Of a DNA stretch of 64,000 nucleotides, positions 51,452-60,648 are shown in pieces. The first letter of the stretch is position 1. Each line of letters opens with the position of its first letter. The position numbers were made by a program, and so were the translations under genes. The DNA is taken from assembly GCF_000733925.1 (NCBI RefSeq), contig NZ_JPOO01000003.1, positions 2,294,001 to 2,358,000 on the forward strand, written 5' to 3'. Source of the stretch: Arenibacter algicola. Its GTDB lineage: Bacteria; Bacteroidota; Bacteroidia; Flavobacteriales; Flavobacteriaceae. Below the pieces are notes generated by a model, which was not told where the DNA came from, ran no database searches, and worked only from the letters and a program-made list of their open reading frames with translations.

Positions 51452-52720
51452 TTAAAATTTTTCAAGTACATCCCTTATACTGTCGTATATTCTTTGCATT
51501 TGATCTTTGGTAATAATGTAAGGTGCCGAAATATAGATGGTATTGCCCAAAGGGCGCAAAAATACCCCGGCATCCATAAAATGCTTAAACAGTTTATCCC
51601 TAACATTTCCATAACGCTCCATAACAATATTAAGATCCAAGGCGTATATTATTCCGGTCTGTCTGGTGGCAGCTACCTTGGGATGATCTTTTATTTGGGC
51701 ATCAAACTCTTGGTGCCATTGTATTATTTGACCTATATTTTTCTGAATCTCTTCAGACTTAAGCAGTTCAATACCCGCCAAGGCCGCGGCACATGCCAAG
51801 GGATTTGCGGTATAGGTATGCCCATGAAAGAGTCCCTTGGCAATGTCATCGCTATAAAAAGCATCGTAAACATTCTGGGTACAACTTGTTACGGCCATAG
51901 GCAGCATTCCCGCCGTCAAAGCCTTGGACATACAGATTATATCGGGCTTTTCCGTCATATAATCCGAAGCAAAATGCCTTCCGGTCTTCCCGAAGCCTGT
52001 CATTACCTCATCGGCAATAGCCAAAACCCCATGCGATTTTATCACTTTTAAAATTTTTTCCAAATGCTCCGCTTTGTGCATTTTCATGGCTGCAGCTCCC
52101 TGAACCAATGGCTCATATATAAATCCGGCCACTGCATCAAGATCCATGGTATTTTCCAATTCATGCAAAAGGCCCTCCAAATTGGCATCCGTAGGAACTG
52201 GAATCCTTTTTACCTCAATAAAATAATCCTCAAAGGGACCATTATATACCGATAGGCCGGAAACGGACATGGCGCCAAAGGTATCCCCATGGAAACCATC
52301 TTCAAAAGCCATCAGAACAGCCCGCTTTTTTCCCAAATTATGATGGTACTGTAAGGCCATCTTTATCCCTATCTCCGTTGCAGTGGAACCGTTATCGGAA
52401 AAAAACAATTTCTCCTGGTTTTCCGGCAGCAGTGAAATCAGGGCTTCAGAAAGTGCTATGGCCGGTTCATGGGTAAATCCGCTAAAGACCACCTGATCCA
52501 ATTGCTGCATTTGCGCATACACCTTAGCAATAATGGCATCATTGCAATGACCATAGACGCTGGTATACCAAGAAGATATGGCATCTATGTATTCCTTGCC
52601 GTGCTCATCAAATAAAACCGCCCCTTTTGCCTTGACAATGCCAAGCATTTTGGGATGCAGTTTATGTTGGGTAAGTGGGTGCCAAAGGTGTTTTTGATCC
52701 CTTTCCGAAAGACTTTTCAA
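51452..52720 (-). CDS. bioA: Adenosylmethionine-8-amino-7-oxononanoate aminotransferase
   Basis: 422 residues, class III PLP aminotransferase. The N-terminal SERDQKHLWHPLTQHKLH is BioA-specific, the PLP lysine is in ICMSKALTAGMLP (near 273), and the Tyr/Trp pair that marks SAM use is in SSWYTSVYGH. No ATG is available: the first usable start is TTG at 52720. The bioD gene lies 139 bp upstream and the ketosynthase follows 3 bp after the stop. Confidence 0.96.
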   Translation of the reverse strand: MKSLSERDQKHLWHPLTQHKLHPKMLGIVKAKGAVLFDEHGKEYIDAISSWYTSVYGHCNDAIIAKVYAQMQQLDQVVFSGFTHEPAIALSEALISLLPENQEKLFFSDNGSTATEIGIKMALQYHHNLGKKRAVLMAFEDGFHGDTFGAMSVSGLSVYNGPFEDYFIEVKRIPVPTDANLEGLLHELENTMDLDAVAGFIYEPLVQGAAAMKMHKAEHLEKILKVIKSHGVLAIADEVMTGFGKTGRHFASDYMTEKPDIICMSKALTAGMLPMAVTSCTQNVYDAFYSDDIAKGLFHGHTYTANPLACAAALAGIELLKSEEIQKNIGQIIQWHQEFDAQIKDHPKVAATRQTGIIYALDLNIVMERYGNVRDKLFKHFMDAGVFLRPLGNTIYISAPYIITKDQMQRIYDSIRDVLEKF

Positions 52721-52859
52721 TTGAATATCCTTTTTAAATAGAGGTGCAAAGATGGGGAATAATGAGTAAAAACACTATCCCTATCCCAATTCATTTAAGG
52801 TGAATATACATCCCATTATCCCCTTTGGATCCAAGGAATAAATTTTTCGGCCAACGCTC

Positions 52860-53471
52860 TTACCAGGCCATAAGAGCGGGCCTTAATTGTTCTGCGTATT
52901 TTTTGACCACTTCCTTTGTTAAGGTAGCTTCTTGACCAATTCTGCCCAGGACAGGCACTCCTGTAATTTTAGTAATAATATCTTCAGACGCCTTATTAGG
53001 CTCCCCATTAAATAGTATGGCAACATCATAGCCCTTCAGCAACAGCCATTTAATAGTCAACAGAGAATGATTGATACTGCCCAAATAATGCTTCACCACA
53101 ACAACTACATGATAGGTAGGCATAATAATATCCAATAAGGTATCGGAATCGTTCAGCGGCACCAAAACGCCACCCGCCCCTTCGATCACCATATGGTTCT
53201 CCGTTTTGGGCTCCTGTATTTTATTGTGATCTATATAAACCCCTTCCAAGGCAGCGGCAGCATGTGGACTCATTGGCGCCTTTAACGAGTAGCTACTCTT
53301 ATGCAATACCGTTTTGGTATTGGAGATTAGGTTGGAAATGGTTTCACTATCGGAATCGTCCCCAGTTTGAACGGGTTTCCAGTAATCTGCTTCCAAGGCC
53401 TCGACCAAGACTGCCGAGGTAATTGTCTTTCCTACATCTGTTGATATTCCTGTTACAAAAAATTGTTTCAT
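52860..53471 (-). CDS. bioD: Dethiobiotin synthetase
   Basis: 203 residues. ATP-dependent ring closure of DAPA with CO2. P-loop VTGISTDVGKTI at the start (FFVTGISTDVGKTI), DAPA-binding YWKPVQTGDD, and the VIEGAGGVLVPL motif near 118-130. The start is 1 bp from the DUF2007 gene stop, so the three genes bioF-DUF2007-bioD are one unit. Confidence 0.96.
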   Translation of the reverse strand: MKQFFVTGISTDVGKTITSAVLVEALEADYWKPVQTGDDSDSETISNLISNTKTVLHKSSYSLKAPMSPHAAAALEGVYIDHNKIQEPKTENHMVIEGAGGVLVPLNDSDTLLDIIMPTYHVVVVVKHYLGSINHSLLTIKWLLLKGYDVAILFNGEPNKASEDIITKITGVPVLGRIGQEATLTKEVVKKYAEQLRPALMAW

Positions 53472-53472
53472 T

Positions 53473-53856
53473 CTAGCTTGGTTCTGTTATAAACTCACAA
53501 TTTAGACATTTATACTTTCTTTTTTCAAAAAATGGAAAAAGTTTATAAAAAATCCCTTTCCTGTTATAATAAATCTCCATTCTCTCTGCCTTGCAGTTGG
53601 GACAACGCCTAAAATTACCATGGTCATCCATGGCATAGGCCCTAATTTCATTGTAGATTTCCGTAGCTTTTTCCTTATCGGAATAATATACTTGCAGCTT
53701 CACACCGCCTATGGCATTACTGATCAGGGGGTCGGAATTGAGGGTATTCTCATCCCTTAGAAATACGGGGATACCATCGGCCTCCAATCGACCTTTTAAA
53801 ATCTGAACGTCGGCTACATACTCAAAGGCAGCCAAGGTGTAAAATTCTGGATTCAT
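53473..53856 (-). CDS. DUF2007 domain protein with zinc ribbon
   Basis: 127 residues. About 1-75 form a DUF2007 (putative signal-transducing) domain: AFEYVADVQILKGRLEADGI and IGGVKLQVYYSDKEKATEI. The C-terminus has two CxxC pairs, CPNCKAE and CLNCEF, for one zinc. Its start overlaps the bioF end by 4 bp and its stop meets bioD, so it is translated with biotin genes. A link with biotin is not known for the family; it may simply be carried in the operon. Confidence 0.87.
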   Translation of the reverse strand: MNPEFYTLAAFEYVADVQILKGRLEADGIPVFLRDENTLNSDPLISNAIGGVKLQVYYSDKEKATEIYNEIRAYAMDDHGNFRRCPNCKAERMEIYYNRKGIFYKLFPFFEKRKYKCLNCEFITEPS

Positions 53857-55010
53857 CTCTTATCAAATAATTCGGCCAATATTAAAAGTACATCCTTAAT
53901 TTCATTTTTTGTATTAAAACTATGCAAACAAAACCGCAATCGTTCCTGACCTTTTGGTACGGTAGGCGACATAATGGGTTTTACATCAAAACCTCTATCC
54001 TGCAACTGTAGCGACCAATTTTTCACCTTTTCATTGCCTTCCACCAGACAACAATGTACGGCCGAATTACTGGGAATAAAACAGGCTTCAAGGTCATAAT
54101 TCTTTAACTGATCCTTAAAAAAACTAATATTGGCACTAAGTTCCTGCTGCTCCCTGCCTGAGGCAGATAAATGTTCACAAGCCGCCAATATCGTTGCCAA
54201 CGAATGAGGGGGCATTCCGGTAGTATAAATAAAACTGCGTGCAAAATTTACCAAATAACTTTTAAGCGCATCGCTCCCCAATATTGCAGCGCCATGGCAG
54301 CCCATGGCCTTGCCGAAAGTGACAATCCTGGCAAATACCATGTCCTGCAATCCCAATTCATTTAGAAGTCCCTCTCCCCTTTTACCAAATACCCCAACTG
54401 CATGGGCTTCGTCCACTACCAAATAGGCTCCTTTGGAAGCACACAATTCCACCAATGCTTTTAAATCCGGAGTATCCCCATCCATGGAAAAGACTGATTC
54501 CGTAACCACATAAATATCGCTACCAATTTTTATTTCCCGGACACGGTCTATCTGCCGACTTAGAACTTCCAATTGGTTGTGTTTAAACTTATAGCTCTGT
54601 GCAAGGCCCATTCCAATACCATCCCTTATACTGGCATGTGAGAGTTCGTCATAAAAAACAACATCTGTACGCTGTGGCACGGCACTAAAAAACCCTATGT
54701 TGGCATCGTATCCCGAATTGAAGACCAATGCCGATTCCGAGCCGAAAAAGCTGGCCAGCACCTCTTCCAATTGCCTATAAAGTCCGTTATTACCGGTTAA
54801 CAGCCTGGATCCAGTAGCGCCATTGGCCCAGGCACCCTTTTTTTCCAAAAGTTTGGACGCCTTAATAAATATGGCCTCATTTCTGGCAAGTCCCAAATAG
54901 TCGTTGGAGGAAAAATCGATCAGGCCCTTGGGCATAGGCAACATCCGAAGGGCGTTATTGTCCTGCCTTTCGGTTAGTTTTGCCATCAATTTTTTTGGGA
55001 ATTCCGTCAT
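53853..55010 (-). CDS. bioF: 8-amino-7-oxononanoate synthase-like enzyme
   Basis: 385 residues, alpha-oxoamine synthase. PLP lysine in VTFGKAMGCHGA (near 236), VDEAHAVGVFG (near 200), and the N-terminal IDFSSNDYLGLA. In a biotin operon this is BioF, joining pimeloyl-thioester and alanine. A TACATTTG box ends only 5 bp before the ATG at 55010, so the shorter start at 54986 (MAKLTERQ) may be the real one. First gene of the biotin run; overlaps DUF2007 by 4 bp. Confidence 0.94.
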   Translation of the reverse strand: MTEFPKKLMAKLTERQDNNALRMLPMPKGLIDFSSNDYLGLARNEAIFIKASKLLEKKGAWANGATGSRLLTGNNGLYRQLEEVLASFFGSESALVFNSGYDANIGFFSAVPQRTDVVFYDELSHASIRDGIGMGLAQSYKFKHNQLEVLSRQIDRVREIKIGSDIYVVTESVFSMDGDTPDLKALVELCASKGAYLVVDEAHAVGVFGKRGEGLLNELGLQDMVFARIVTFGKAMGCHGAAILGSDALKSYLVNFARSFIYTTGMPPHSLATILAACEHLSASGREQQELSANISFFKDQLKNYDLEACFIPSNSAVHCCLVEGNEKVKNWSLQLQDRGFDVKPIMSPTVPKGQERLRFCLHSFNTKNEIKDVLLILAELFDKR

Positions 55011-55014
55011 ATTG

Positions 55015-55022
55015 CAAATGTA
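55015..55022 (-). promoter_or_regulatory. bioF promoter -7 box
   Basis: TACATTTG on the minus strand matches TAnnTTTG. Transcription would start at about 55008-55010, making the first ATG nearly leaderless or favouring the ATG at 54986. Confidence 0.55.
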
Positions 55023-55139
55023 GCATATCCTGTATTTATATAGTATATTCGTTTATACAAAGCCTTGGAAAATAATAATGCGGGAACCTTATCCTTGTCC
55101 AGGTTTCCCGACAATAAAAAAGTATCGAAATCAATTTGT

Positions 55140-56948
55140 ATGAAAATCAATATTTTAAGCCTCTTTTTTCTTGCCATTAGCCTTGGCCTACAGGGCCAAA
55201 CAAATCAATATAGTATATCTTTTGAAAATGCCGAACACCACGAAGCGGAAATTACAGCCTCCTTTCCATCACTGAATCCCGGTGTACTTTCTGTGCGTAT
55301 GGGCCGCTCCTCCCCTGGACGCTATGCCCTGCACGAATTTGCGAAAAATGTATACAATTTCAAGGCCACGGACAGCAAGGGAAAGGCTTTGGAAATTACC
55401 AGACCCAATCCCTATCAGTGGAATATTACTGGCCATGATGGAGAAGTAAACATAAGCTATACCATTTTTGCCAATCGAGGGGATGGCACCTATGCCCAAA
55501 TTGATGAGACCCATGCGCATCTGAATATCCCTGCCACCTTTATGTACGTGACCAATTTGAGCGATCGGAAAATAGAAGTGGATTTTAAGGTAAGAAAAGA
55601 CCTCAACTGGATGGTGGCCACCCAAATGCCGCATGTTTCGGGCAATATTTATACGGCACCCAACTTACAGTACTTTATGGACAGTCCCACAGAGATCAGC
55701 AATTACAGCATTCGCCAATTTGTGGTAGACAATAACGGTACCCCACAGAACATACAATTTGTATTGCACCACAACGGAACGGAAGCGGAGCTGGACACCT
55801 ATTTTGAGCAGGTAAAAAAAGTGGTTTTGGCCGAAAAGGAGGTCTTTGGTGAACTCCCCAACTACGACTATGGAACTTACACCTTTTTGGCCTGTTATAT
55901 CCCCAATGCCTCAGGGGATGGCATGGAACACAGGAATTCTACCATTCTTACGGACAGGGAAGGCTTGGCCGAAGGTGGAATGAAGAACAATATTGGCACC
56001 GTTGCCCATGAATTTTTTCACTGCTGGAACGTGGAACGTATCCGGCCAAAGGCCTTGGAACCCTTCAATTTTGCCGAGGCCAATATGAGCGGGGAACTCT
56101 GGTTTGCGGAAGGTTTTACAAGCTATTATACCAATTTTATTCTTTGTCGCGCGGGCATCATCACCCCAGAGGATTATGTAGAAGGCCTAACCGGAACTTT
56201 CAACTATGTTTGGAACTCTCCGGCCAGGCAATTCTTTAACCCTATTGAAATGAGCTACCAAGCTCCTTTTGTGGACGCTGCCACTTCTGTGGATCCGGTG
56301 AACAGGGAAAACACCTTTATTTCGTACTATTCCTATGGCAGTGTATTGGGACTGGCCCTGGATCTTTCGTTGCGACAAAACGGACTCAATTTGGACGATT
56401 ATATGAAATTGGTGTGGCAGACCTATGGCAAGAAGGAAATTCCATATACGCTACAAGACCTACATCAAACATTAGTGCTATATGCGGGAAAGGAATTTGG
56501 AAATGCATTCTTTGATAGTTACATATTTAAAAGTGAAATGCCTGATTATGCTGTATTGTTTGCCTCGGTAGGAGTAGTTTTGAAACAAGCTATGGACAAG
56601 CCTTATTTTGGAGCGAGTGTAAGTATCAACCAATTTGGATCTGGAGTTATTCAACGGAACACCCCAATAGGGAGTCCGGCCTATACCGCAGGGTTGGACT
56701 CCGGGGATGTTATTACCGCTATCAACAACGTTCCGCTGACTGCAACACAGAGTTTTAACGACATTATAAACCAATATAAAGTAGGAGACACGCTACTAGT
56801 AGCCTATACCCGCTATGGCCTTCCAAAAACTACTTCTGTAATTCTCTCAGGAAACCCAACCTATAGCATACAGTTAATAGAAAAGGATGGTGGCAAACCG
56901 AACAAACAAGTGTTAAAAAATAGAAAGGACTGGTTAAAACTGGATTAA
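55140..56948 (+). CDS. M61 family metallopeptidase with PDZ domain
   Basis: 602 residues from the ATG at 55140, which begins the Sec signal (MKINILSLFFLAISLGLQGQ). N-terminal beta domain, then the peptidase core with zinc motif TVAHEFFHCWN (HExxH) and downstream ELWFAEGFTSYYT giving the third ligand Glu, and a PDZ-like domain near 500-575 (GSGVIQRNTPIGSPAYTAGL, GDVITAINNVPL). M61 glycyl aminopeptidases cleave N-terminal Gly and other small residues. Probably periplasmic. A GNAT gene begins immediately after its stop. Confidence 0.93.
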   Translation: MKINILSLFFLAISLGLQGQTNQYSISFENAEHHEAEITASFPSLNPGVLSVRMGRSSPGRYALHEFAKNVYNFKATDSKGKALEITRPNPYQWNITGHDGEVNISYTIFANRGDGTYAQIDETHAHLNIPATFMYVTNLSDRKIEVDFKVRKDLNWMVATQMPHVSGNIYTAPNLQYFMDSPTEISNYSIRQFVVDNNGTPQNIQFVLHHNGTEAELDTYFEQVKKVVLAEKEVFGELPNYDYGTYTFLACYIPNASGDGMEHRNSTILTDREGLAEGGMKNNIGTVAHEFFHCWNVERIRPKALEPFNFAEANMSGELWFAEGFTSYYTNFILCRAGIITPEDYVEGLTGTFNYVWNSPARQFFNPIEMSYQAPFVDAATSVDPVNRENTFISYYSYGSVLGLALDLSLRQNGLNLDDYMKLVWQTYGKKEIPYTLQDLHQTLVLYAGKEFGNAFFDSYIFKSEMPDYAVLFASVGVVLKQAMDKPYFGASVSINQFGSGVIQRNTPIGSPAYTAGLDSGDVITAINNVPLTATQSFNDIINQYKVGDTLLVAYTRYGLPKTTSVILSGNPTYSIQLIEKDGGKPNKQVLKNRKDWLKLD

Positions 56949-57482
56949 ATGGAAATAAAATTCACCCGCTGCACCTCAAAATCGGAATTGCAGCAAATCT
57001 TGGACCTGCAACAAAAAAACCATTTACAAAATGTGAATGCAGAAGAAAAGATTAAGGAAGGCTTTGTCACTGTTTCCCACACCTTGAAAATCTTATCGGA
57101 AATGAATGACGCCTGTCCACACATCATTGCCAAGGACCAAGAAAAGGTAGTGGGCTATGCCCTTTGCATGCACCCCCGTTTTGGTAATGACATTGAGGTA
57201 TTGAAGCCCATGTTCTTGGAGATAGCTTCCGTGGTACCCAAAACTGAATCCTTTATAGCCATGGGTCAAATCTGTATAGACAAGGAGTACCGGCGACAGG
57301 GCATTTTTAGAAAGCTGTACGAAACCATGAAGAAATCCATACAACCTGAATTTAACAGCATCATTACAGAGGTTGACGCCACCAACCTGCGTTCCCTTGA
57401 GGCCCATTACGCAGTTGGGTTCAAGGAACTGAAAGCCTACCATGCCGGGGGACAGGATTGGAAGTTGATTGTTTTGAAATAA
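56949..57482 (+). CDS. GNAT family N-acetyltransferase
   Basis: 177 residues. Complete GNAT fold; the acetyl-CoA loop is QICIDKEYRRQGIFRKLYE (about 106-124; pattern Q-x-x-RxxG-like RRQGIF), followed by TEVDATNLRSLEAHYAVGFK. The start codon directly abuts the stop of the M61 gene, so they are co-transcribed. The substrate amine is unknown. Confidence 0.92.
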   Translation: MEIKFTRCTSKSELQQILDLQQKNHLQNVNAEEKIKEGFVTVSHTLKILSEMNDACPHIIAKDQEKVVGYALCMHPRFGNDIEVLKPMFLEIASVVPKTESFIAMGQICIDKEYRRQGIFRKLYETMKKSIQPEFNSIITEVDATNLRSLEAHYAVGFKELKAYHAGGQDWKLIVLK

Positions 57483-57510
57483 TGACTTTTTGAGAAATTA
57501 AGAAGGAATA

Positions 57511-57575
57511 GGGCACGAGCCGGAGTTCCTGGGGCCCGCCCGTGCCATTCAGTCAGGCGTGACACTGAAGCCTGA
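57511..57575. repeat. GC-rich hairpins at the edge of the accessory stretch
   Basis: Two stems: GGCACG/CGTGCC (57512-57517 with 57541-57546) and TCAGGC/GCCTGA (57553-57558 with 57570-57575), the second alternating with TTCAGT/ACTGAA. The segment is much richer in G and C than its surroundings and shares GCACGAGC/GCGCGAGC with palindromes near 58312 and 61112. Confidence 0.55.
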
Positions 57576-57601
57576 GGGTATAACCTAAGAATTGTCTATG
57601 T

Positions 57602-57616
57602 TACCAATTTTTGGTA
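57602..57616. promoter_or_regulatory. Probable ParD operator
   Basis: TACCAA (57602-57607) and TTGGTA (57611-57616) form a perfect inverted repeat with a 3-bp centre, 23 bp before the parD start. Toxin-antitoxin operons are usually repressed by the antitoxin at such a palindrome. Confidence 0.65.
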
Positions 57617-57639
57617 TTTTTAAAATAAAAATAGTTAAG

Positions 57640-57882
57640 ATGAGTAAGAACACATCAATATCACTCGGAAATCATTTTGAAGAATTTGTCAATGATGAAG
57701 TTAAATCTGGGAGATACAGTTCTGTTAGTGAAGTAATACGCTCCGCATTAAGGTTATTGGAGCATGAAGAAAAAAAAGAAAGGGAATTGATTAAGGCTCT
57801 CGAGATTGGAGAAAGAAGTGGGTTTGTGGACAACTTCGATCCTGAACAACATCTGAAAGACTTACATCAGCGACACTTATGA
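57640..57882 (+). CDS. parD: ParD family antitoxin
   Basis: 80 residues from the ATG at 57640 (MSKNTSISLGNHFEEFV). N-terminal ribbon-helix-helix DNA-binding domain (about 3-45; ISLGNHFEEFVNDEVKSGRY then SSVSEVIRSALRLLEHEE), followed by the C-terminal toxin-wrapping tail (GFVDNFDPEQHLKDLHQR). It binds and neutralises ParE and represses its own operon. Its last 4 bp overlap parE. Confidence 0.95.
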   Translation: MSKNTSISLGNHFEEFVNDEVKSGRYSSVSEVIRSALRLLEHEEKKERELIKALEIGERSGFVDNFDPEQHLKDLHQRHL

Positions 57883-58181
57883 GTAACAACAGATTTCGAA
57901 TCAGTAAACAAGCAACTAATGATTTAAACGACATTTGGATCTATACATTCCGAAAATGGTCCAAAGACCAGGCAGATAGATACTATAATTTAATTATTGA
58001 AGAAATTGAGTTTGTTGCAGACAATTTTATGACTGGAAAATCTGTGGAGCAGACTCGCAAGGGCTATCGGGTAACCAAAATAAAATCGCATCTAATTTTT
58101 TACAAAAAAGCTGAAGACGGCATTGTGGAAATCATCAGAATTCTACATCAAAGAATGGATATTAAAAAGAGGCAGTCATAA
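57879..58181 (+). CDS. parE: ParE/RelE family toxin
   Basis: 100 residues, full ParE fold. Start FRISKQATNDLNDIWIYTFR, middle RYYNLIIEEIEFVADNFMTG, end YRVTKIKSHLIFYKKAEDGI with IVEIIRILHQRMD, the classic C-terminal arginine segment. ParE toxins inhibit gyrase. Overlaps parD by 4 bp, as expected for a coupled pair. All core residues are present, so it is probably functional. Confidence 0.95.
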   Translation: MSNNRFRISKQATNDLNDIWIYTFRKWSKDQADRYYNLIIEEIEFVADNFMTGKSVEQTRKGYRVTKIKSHLIFYKKAEDGIVEIIRILHQRMDIKKRQS

Positions 58182-58514
58182 CGATATACACATTATAATA
58201 ATCCAGTGAAAATATTCATGTTTCTTACAAATTTTAAGAGCTTTAGGATTAATTTTTAAATCGATTCACATTTCTATCCCACTAATCGGAATCCACATAA
58301 GTCCCGCGCAAGCGCGAGCCTGTATTAGCCAGGTAGGCATGTATTTGCCATATTATAAATCAAAAACTCAATTCCCTAACCGGCACTACTACGGAGCTTG
58401 AGAATAACGAATTCCCTTCCCGCAACATGGACATTGATGTTTAATGCCAAGTTTTTATATATTTATAAGGTCTGCAAGATTTTTTCTCAAAATGCTGACC
58501 CAAAGCTTGTGCCC
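58182..58514. other. Intergenic region with a GC-rich palindrome
   Basis: 333 bp between parE and the pectate-lyase-fold gene. It includes CGCGC/GCGCG (58305-58309 with 58312-58316) within a short GC-rich block ending GCGCGAGCC, similar to those at 57514 and 61112. No gene is supported. Confidence 0.5.
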
Positions 58515-60155
58515 ATGATAAAATATTCCTTTTTAACAATCTTCTTCTTCTCATGTTTATTTTTAGCATATGGACAGGCAGAAAATGTAATTATCACCTC
58601 CAAAAAGAAAAAAACCCAAGTAAAAGCAGACAAAAATGGGAAATTGCTTGTAAATGTATCCCCAAAGGATGTCCTCGAATTCAAAGCCCAAGGCTGGGTG
58701 AGGTATAGCGACTTCGGGGCCACAGGTGACGGAAAAACAGATGATATGAACGCCATTGCGGCCACCCATGCCTTTGCCAATCTTCACGGCCTTATGGTGA
58801 AAGCTGACGGGGGTTATATCTATTACATTGGAGGAAGAGAGCGTACAGCGGAGATCCGAACGGATACAGATTTCGGTACAGCTTCCTTTATTATTGATGA
58901 CACCGAAGTCCAGAACCACAGGGCCTCTGTTTTTTTAGTGTCCTCCCAGCTGCAGCCCTTTAAACTGGATGGCATAACCTCACTTAGGAGAAACCAGGAG
59001 AAAATAGACATTATCCTGCCCCAAACCTGTCTTATTACGGTCACGAATTCCAACGTAAAGCACTATATACGCTATGGGCGGAACCAAGACAATGGCTCCC
59101 AACAAACGGATATCTTTGTTGTTGACAAAAACGGCAATGTGGATTTGGATGCCCCGATTATTTGGGACTTCGAACAGATTACCAAAGTAACCGCCATTCC
59201 CTTGGACACCACAACGCTTAACATAAGGGGAGGACGTTTTACTACCATTGCCAATAAGGCCGAATCCAAGTACAACTATTATAGCAGAAACATTGCCGTT
59301 ACCCGTTCCAATGTGGTGATCGATGGGCTGGAGCACCACGTTATTGGAGAAGGAGATCAGGGTGCGCCCTATGGCGGCTTTATAAATATCAGTGACTGCG
59401 CCTATGTAAGGATGAAGAATACGATCCTCACCGGACGCAAAACCTACCGCACAATCGGCTCGGCCGGGAAACCGGTCTCCATGGGTTCCTACGACCTACT
59501 GGTAAACCGTGCCCTCAATGTAACTTTAGAGAACTGCGGGCAAACCAATGATATCAATGACAATACCTATTGGGGGGTAATGAGTTCCAACTACTCCAAG
59601 AACCTGGTCTATGACCATTGCACCTTTTCCCGCTTCGATGCCCATAAGGGGGTGGCGAATGCCACGATCCGAAACTCCACCCTTGGCCATATGGGGATCA
59701 ATGCCATTGGTAGCGGTGTCCTGACCGTTGAAAACAGTACCATTCGAGGTAGAACCCTGATCAATTTGCGCGAGGATTATGGCAGTACGTGGCAGGGAGA
59801 AGTAGTGATTCGCAACTGCGCATTTGTACCCGAAGGGGGCAAGCCCTCCAGCGCCAACATTATAGGAGGCTCCCACTCCGGGCAGCACAATTTTGGCTAC
59901 CCCTGTTATATGCCGGAAAGGATTACCATAGAAAACCTTCATATAGATGACACCAATCACAAGGAAGATTATCAAGGGCCTGCCATTTTTAAAGATTTCA
60001 ACGAAGAAATGACGGACGATTCGTATATAGAGGAATTTCCCTATATCAGAACCAATGAAATAATTCTAAAGAATGTAACCACGGCAAGCGGCAAGGACCT
60101 AATTATTAGTAGTAATCCATACATGTTCAAGGATGTGAAGGTGCATACTGATTAA
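58515..60155 (+). CDS. Secreted right-handed beta-helix protein, pectate-lyase superfamily
   Basis: 546 residues from the ATG at 58515, which opens a clear signal peptide (MIKYSFLTIFFFSCLFLAYG). The start of the mature protein has VRYSDFGATGDGKTDDMNAI, the hallmark of pectate_lyase_3/epimerase-type beta-helices (as in GH28, GH55 and phage tailspikes), and the middle repeats short strands with Asn, Thr and Val ladders (VTNSNVKHYI, MKNTILTGRK, VTLENCGQTND, VENSTIRGRTL, VVIRNCAFVPE). Probably binds or cuts a polysaccharide; catalytic residues cannot be assigned. Single gene between two toxin-antitoxin pairs. Confidence 0.87.
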   Translation: MIKYSFLTIFFFSCLFLAYGQAENVIITSKKKKTQVKADKNGKLLVNVSPKDVLEFKAQGWVRYSDFGATGDGKTDDMNAIAATHAFANLHGLMVKADGGYIYYIGGRERTAEIRTDTDFGTASFIIDDTEVQNHRASVFLVSSQLQPFKLDGITSLRRNQEKIDIILPQTCLITVTNSNVKHYIRYGRNQDNGSQQTDIFVVDKNGNVDLDAPIIWDFEQITKVTAIPLDTTTLNIRGGRFTTIANKAESKYNYYSRNIAVTRSNVVIDGLEHHVIGEGDQGAPYGGFINISDCAYVRMKNTILTGRKTYRTIGSAGKPVSMGSYDLLVNRALNVTLENCGQTNDINDNTYWGVMSSNYSKNLVYDHCTFSRFDAHKGVANATIRNSTLGHMGINAIGSGVLTVENSTIRGRTLINLREDYGSTWQGEVVIRNCAFVPEGGKPSSANIIGGSHSGQHNFGYPCYMPERITIENLHIDDTNHKEDYQGPAIFKDFNEEMTDDSYIEEFPYIRTNEIILKNVTTASGKDLIISSNPYMFKDVKVHTD

Positions 60156-60402
60156 GGAGCTCAATATTAGAATATTTTATTCCATGGCGTTAACATACTT
60201 GAGTCGGCTGAAATACTTGCCTAAATGCGAGTACACTCTTGAACTTCAACATTATAACAATGACCTAAATTGAAATTTTTCATCAATTTTGCGGACTGTC
60301 TTGCTATTCCAATTTGGAAAATTGAACCATAGTTGTAAATAGGGAATAAATTTTGATATTTAACTAACATGTATTTACTTTGTAATAACATTTAATAAAA
60401 TT

Positions 60403-60648
60403 ATGGAAGCAACTATAATCAAAATAGGAAATTCAAAAGGACTTCGTCTAAGCAAGACAATTTTGGAAAAATACAATATAAAAGACAAGGTGGAACTTAT
60501 TCTTGAAAAAGGACATATCATTCTCAAACCTATTACTATACCTAGAAAAAACTGGGACAAAGAATTTAAAAAAATGAACGATAATGGAGATGACAAATTA
60601 CTCATGAATGATGTTTTCGAAGATGAAAATCTAGAAGAATGGATTTAA
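60403..60648 (+). CDS. mazE: AbrB/MazE family antitoxin
   Basis: 81 residues. Swapped-hairpin AbrB domain at 1-45: IIKIGNSKGLRLSKTILEKY and DKVELILEKGHIILKPI, then a disordered acidic tail (NDVFEDENLEEWI) that would cover the toxin. Its end overlaps mazF by 10 bp. It represses its own operon with MazF. Confidence 0.92.
   Translation: MEATIIKIGNSKGLRLSKTILEKYNIKDKVELILEKGHIILKPITIPRKNWDKEFKKMNDNGDDKLLMNDVFEDENLEEWI

Noticed and set aside
55011..55064. A BirA-type operator in the bioF promoter region
   Set aside because: Only a five-base TGTAT/ATACA symmetry is visible, too weak to call.
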